NCBI RefSeq assembly: GCF_001510645.1
Contig: NZ_LMVB01000003.1
Location: 1 to 64,000 of the forward strand
Origin: Paenibacillus sp. FJAT-29882
GTDB lineage: Bacteria; Bacillota; Bacilli; Bacillales; DSM-1321
Direction: 5' to 3'
DNA: 64,000 nucleotides
Both the position numbers and the translations under genes were made by a program. Below the pieces are notes generated by a model. The model had not been told where the DNA came from. It worked only from the letters and a program-made list of their open reading frames with translations, and did no database searches. Positions 62,580 to 64,000 of the stretch are shown piece by piece (the first letter of the stretch is position 1; each line of letters opens with the position of its first letter).

Positions 62580-64000
62580 ATGGGTACAATTGAGATTTAC
62601 AAAGCGAAACATCCGATTCGCTTTGTGACAGCTTCGAGTTTGTTTGATGGACATGATGCAACGATTAATATTATGAGAAGAATCATGCAATCAAGCGGTA
62701 CTGAGGTGATTCATCTCGGCCATAATCGTTCAGTTGAGGAAGTAGTAAATGCGGCGATACAGGAGGATGTTCAGGGGATTGCTGTTACATCCTATCAGGG
62801 TGGCCATTTAGAGTACTTTAAATATATGTATGATTTGTTGAAGGAAAAGGGAGCGCCGCATATTCGAATTTATGGTGGTGGTGGCGGAGTCATTATTCCC
62901 CGAGAAATCAAAGAACTTCATGATTATGGGATTTGTCATATTTTTTCCCCTGAAGACGGAAGAAACCAAGGGCTTCAAGGAATGATTAATAAACTACTTA
63001 AAGAATGTGATTTCTCGACCATTCAAGCGTCTCAGCCAGATCAATTTGACGAATTACTAACGGGGAATCCGGTTGCTGTTGCAAAGTACATTACACTTGC
63101 TGAGAACAAGATGGCGATGGATGCTGAAACAGCGGCAACAGCGGAGCGCCTCCTTGAACAAATTAAGACATCTAATAAATTGACACCGGTTATTGGAATG
63201 ACAGGAACAGGAGGAGCGGGAAAAAGCTCCTTAACCGATGAATTAATTCGTCGTTTCCTTAACGAAATTCCGGAAAAGAGAGTGGCTGTACTGTCCATTG
63301 ACCCAACCAAACAGAAAACAGGTGGTGCCTTACTTGGTGATCGTATACGAATGAATGCCATATTCTCTAATCGCGTGTATATGCGAAGCCTTGCAACACG
63401 CCATTCCAAGACAGAGCTTTCATTAGCTATCCGTGATGCGATTTCGGTAGTCAAGGCGGCTGGTTTTGACCTAGTCATCGTGGAAACGAGTGGAATTGGG
63501 CAAGGTGATGCCCAAGTCGCTGAAGTTTGTGACGTTTCTTTATATGTAATGACAAGTGAATTTGGAGCACCTTCTCAATTGGAAAAAATTGATATGATTG
63601 ATTATGCAGATTTGGTTGTTATCAATAAATTTGAACGGAAGGGTTCAGAGGATGCCAAAAATCAGGTGCAAAAGCAATATCAACGAAGCAGGATGCTTTT
63701 TGACCGTGACGCAGAATCGATGCCCGTTTTTGGGACCATTGCTTCTCAATTTAATGACGTGGGAACAAATGCCCTATTTGCTGTATTAATAGAGAAGGTA
63801 AATGAAAAGACAGGAACTTTATGGACGACTAGCTTTTCAAAGCAAGCTGACGTGAAGAAACTAAACATGATTATTCCCAATAATCGCCGTTACTATTTAC
63901 GTGAAATTACAGATACAGTCCGGAATTATCACCATCGCACGGAAGAACAGGCGAAAGTAGCCCGTCGTTTATTTCAGCTCGAAGGAGCCATTGACGCAGT
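62580..64000 (+). CDS. icmF: Fused acyl-CoA (isobutyryl-CoA) mutase IcmF, N-terminal part
   Basis: 473 codons to the window edge, open at the 3' end. ATG 62580 with GGGGGAGG upstream. Order as in IcmF: B12-binding domain first (TASSLFDGHDATINIMRRIM, HLGHNRS, SYQGGH), linker, then a G3E GTPase chaperone domain (GMTGTGGAGKSSL, SIDPTKQKTGGALLGDR, VETSGIGQGD, INKFERKGSEDA), then the start of the substrate-binding mutase part. It interconverts isobutyryl- and n-butyryl-CoA (or similar) with adenosylcobalamin and repairs itself through the GTPase domain. Confidence 0.93.
   Translation, partial: MGTIEIYKAKHPIRFVTASSLFDGHDATINIMRRIMQSSGTEVIHLGHNRSVEEVVNAAIQEDVQGIAVTSYQGGHLEYFKYMYDLLKEKGAPHIRIYGGGGGVIIPREIKELHDYGICHIFSPEDGRNQGLQGMINKLLKECDFSTIQASQPDQFDELLTGNPVAVAKYITLAENKMAMDAETAATAERLLEQIKTSNKLTPVIGMTGTGGAGKSSLTDELIRRFLNEIPEKRVAVLSIDPTKQKTGGALLGDRIRMNAIFSNRVYMRSLATRHSKTELSLAIRDAISVVKAAGFDLVIVETSGIGQGDAQVAEVCDVSLYVMTSEFGAPSQLEKIDMIDYADLVVINKFERKGSEDAKNQVQKQYQRSRMLFDRDAESMPVFGTIASQFNDVGTNALFAVLIEKVNEKTGTLWTTSFSKQADVKKLNMIIPNNRRYYLREITDTVRNYHHRTEEQAKVARRLFQLEGAIDA

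Overview
The window comes from a low-GC, endospore-forming Bacillaceae chromosome. Evidence is the Bacillus-type 23S-5S-tRNA cluster, spore genes (gerQ, cwlJ, rsfA, pbpG), a bacillithiol gene pair (yojF-bshB2), coproheme decarboxylase hemQ, and gene order from ung to fadF that follows the B. subtilis ywd-ywf-ywg-ywh-ywi-ywj region. The exact genus cannot be fixed by reading alone.

Layout. 1-2270: 3' end of a 23S gene, 5S, and a tRNA cluster with 18 intact tRNAs plus three decayed ones (Leu stub, Arg-like, Ser-like). 2270-7940: a tRNA-Arg(CCT) gene (minus strand) followed by two further copies of its 3' part; each interval holds a tyrosine integrase gene, both damaged. The outer interval also carries a divergent AraC regulator / PhyH-type dioxygenase pair. 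8200-16460: a predicted membrane-anchored protein, then a cobalamin riboswitch and a nine-gene B12 salvage operon (btuC, btuD-cbiZ fusion, cobU, cobS, cobC, cobU-like, pduO-type cobA, cblT, cblS), then ybaK. 16665-21493: a tandem P-loop ATPase, an aldo/keto reductase, a HAD phosphatase and a MarR-MFS unit with a visible operator.

21760-29996: a polyol catabolic locus: SDR, DeoR repressor, zinc-type dehydrogenase, RbtT/DalT-like permease, RpiB-like isomerase, DhaK- and DhaL-like kinase subunits, and GlpX. Helically phased GAAA repeats precede each unit and the repressor gene. The set fits oxidation of a tetritol (threitol/erythritol) to erythrulose, phosphorylation and isomerisation to erythrose-4-phosphate; the substrate is an inference.

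30097-57781: conserved housekeeping and sporulation genes: bacillithiol, pdxK, two phospholipase-D proteins, ung, gerQ/cwlJ, hemQ, pta (with a perfect cre box), lipL, rsfA, ywfO, ywgA, tautomerase, M50 protease, pbpG, speE-speB, argS, and fadF behind a FadR-type operator. Several families of small dispersed repeats sit in the gaps. 58123-64000: a beta-oxidation/branched-acid operon (thiolase, hydroxyacyl-CoA dehydrogenase, two acyl-CoA dehydrogenases) running into icmF, an adenosylcobalamin-dependent fused acyl-CoA mutase cut by the window edge. IcmF is thus a consumer of the cofactor salvaged by the operon at 9 kb.
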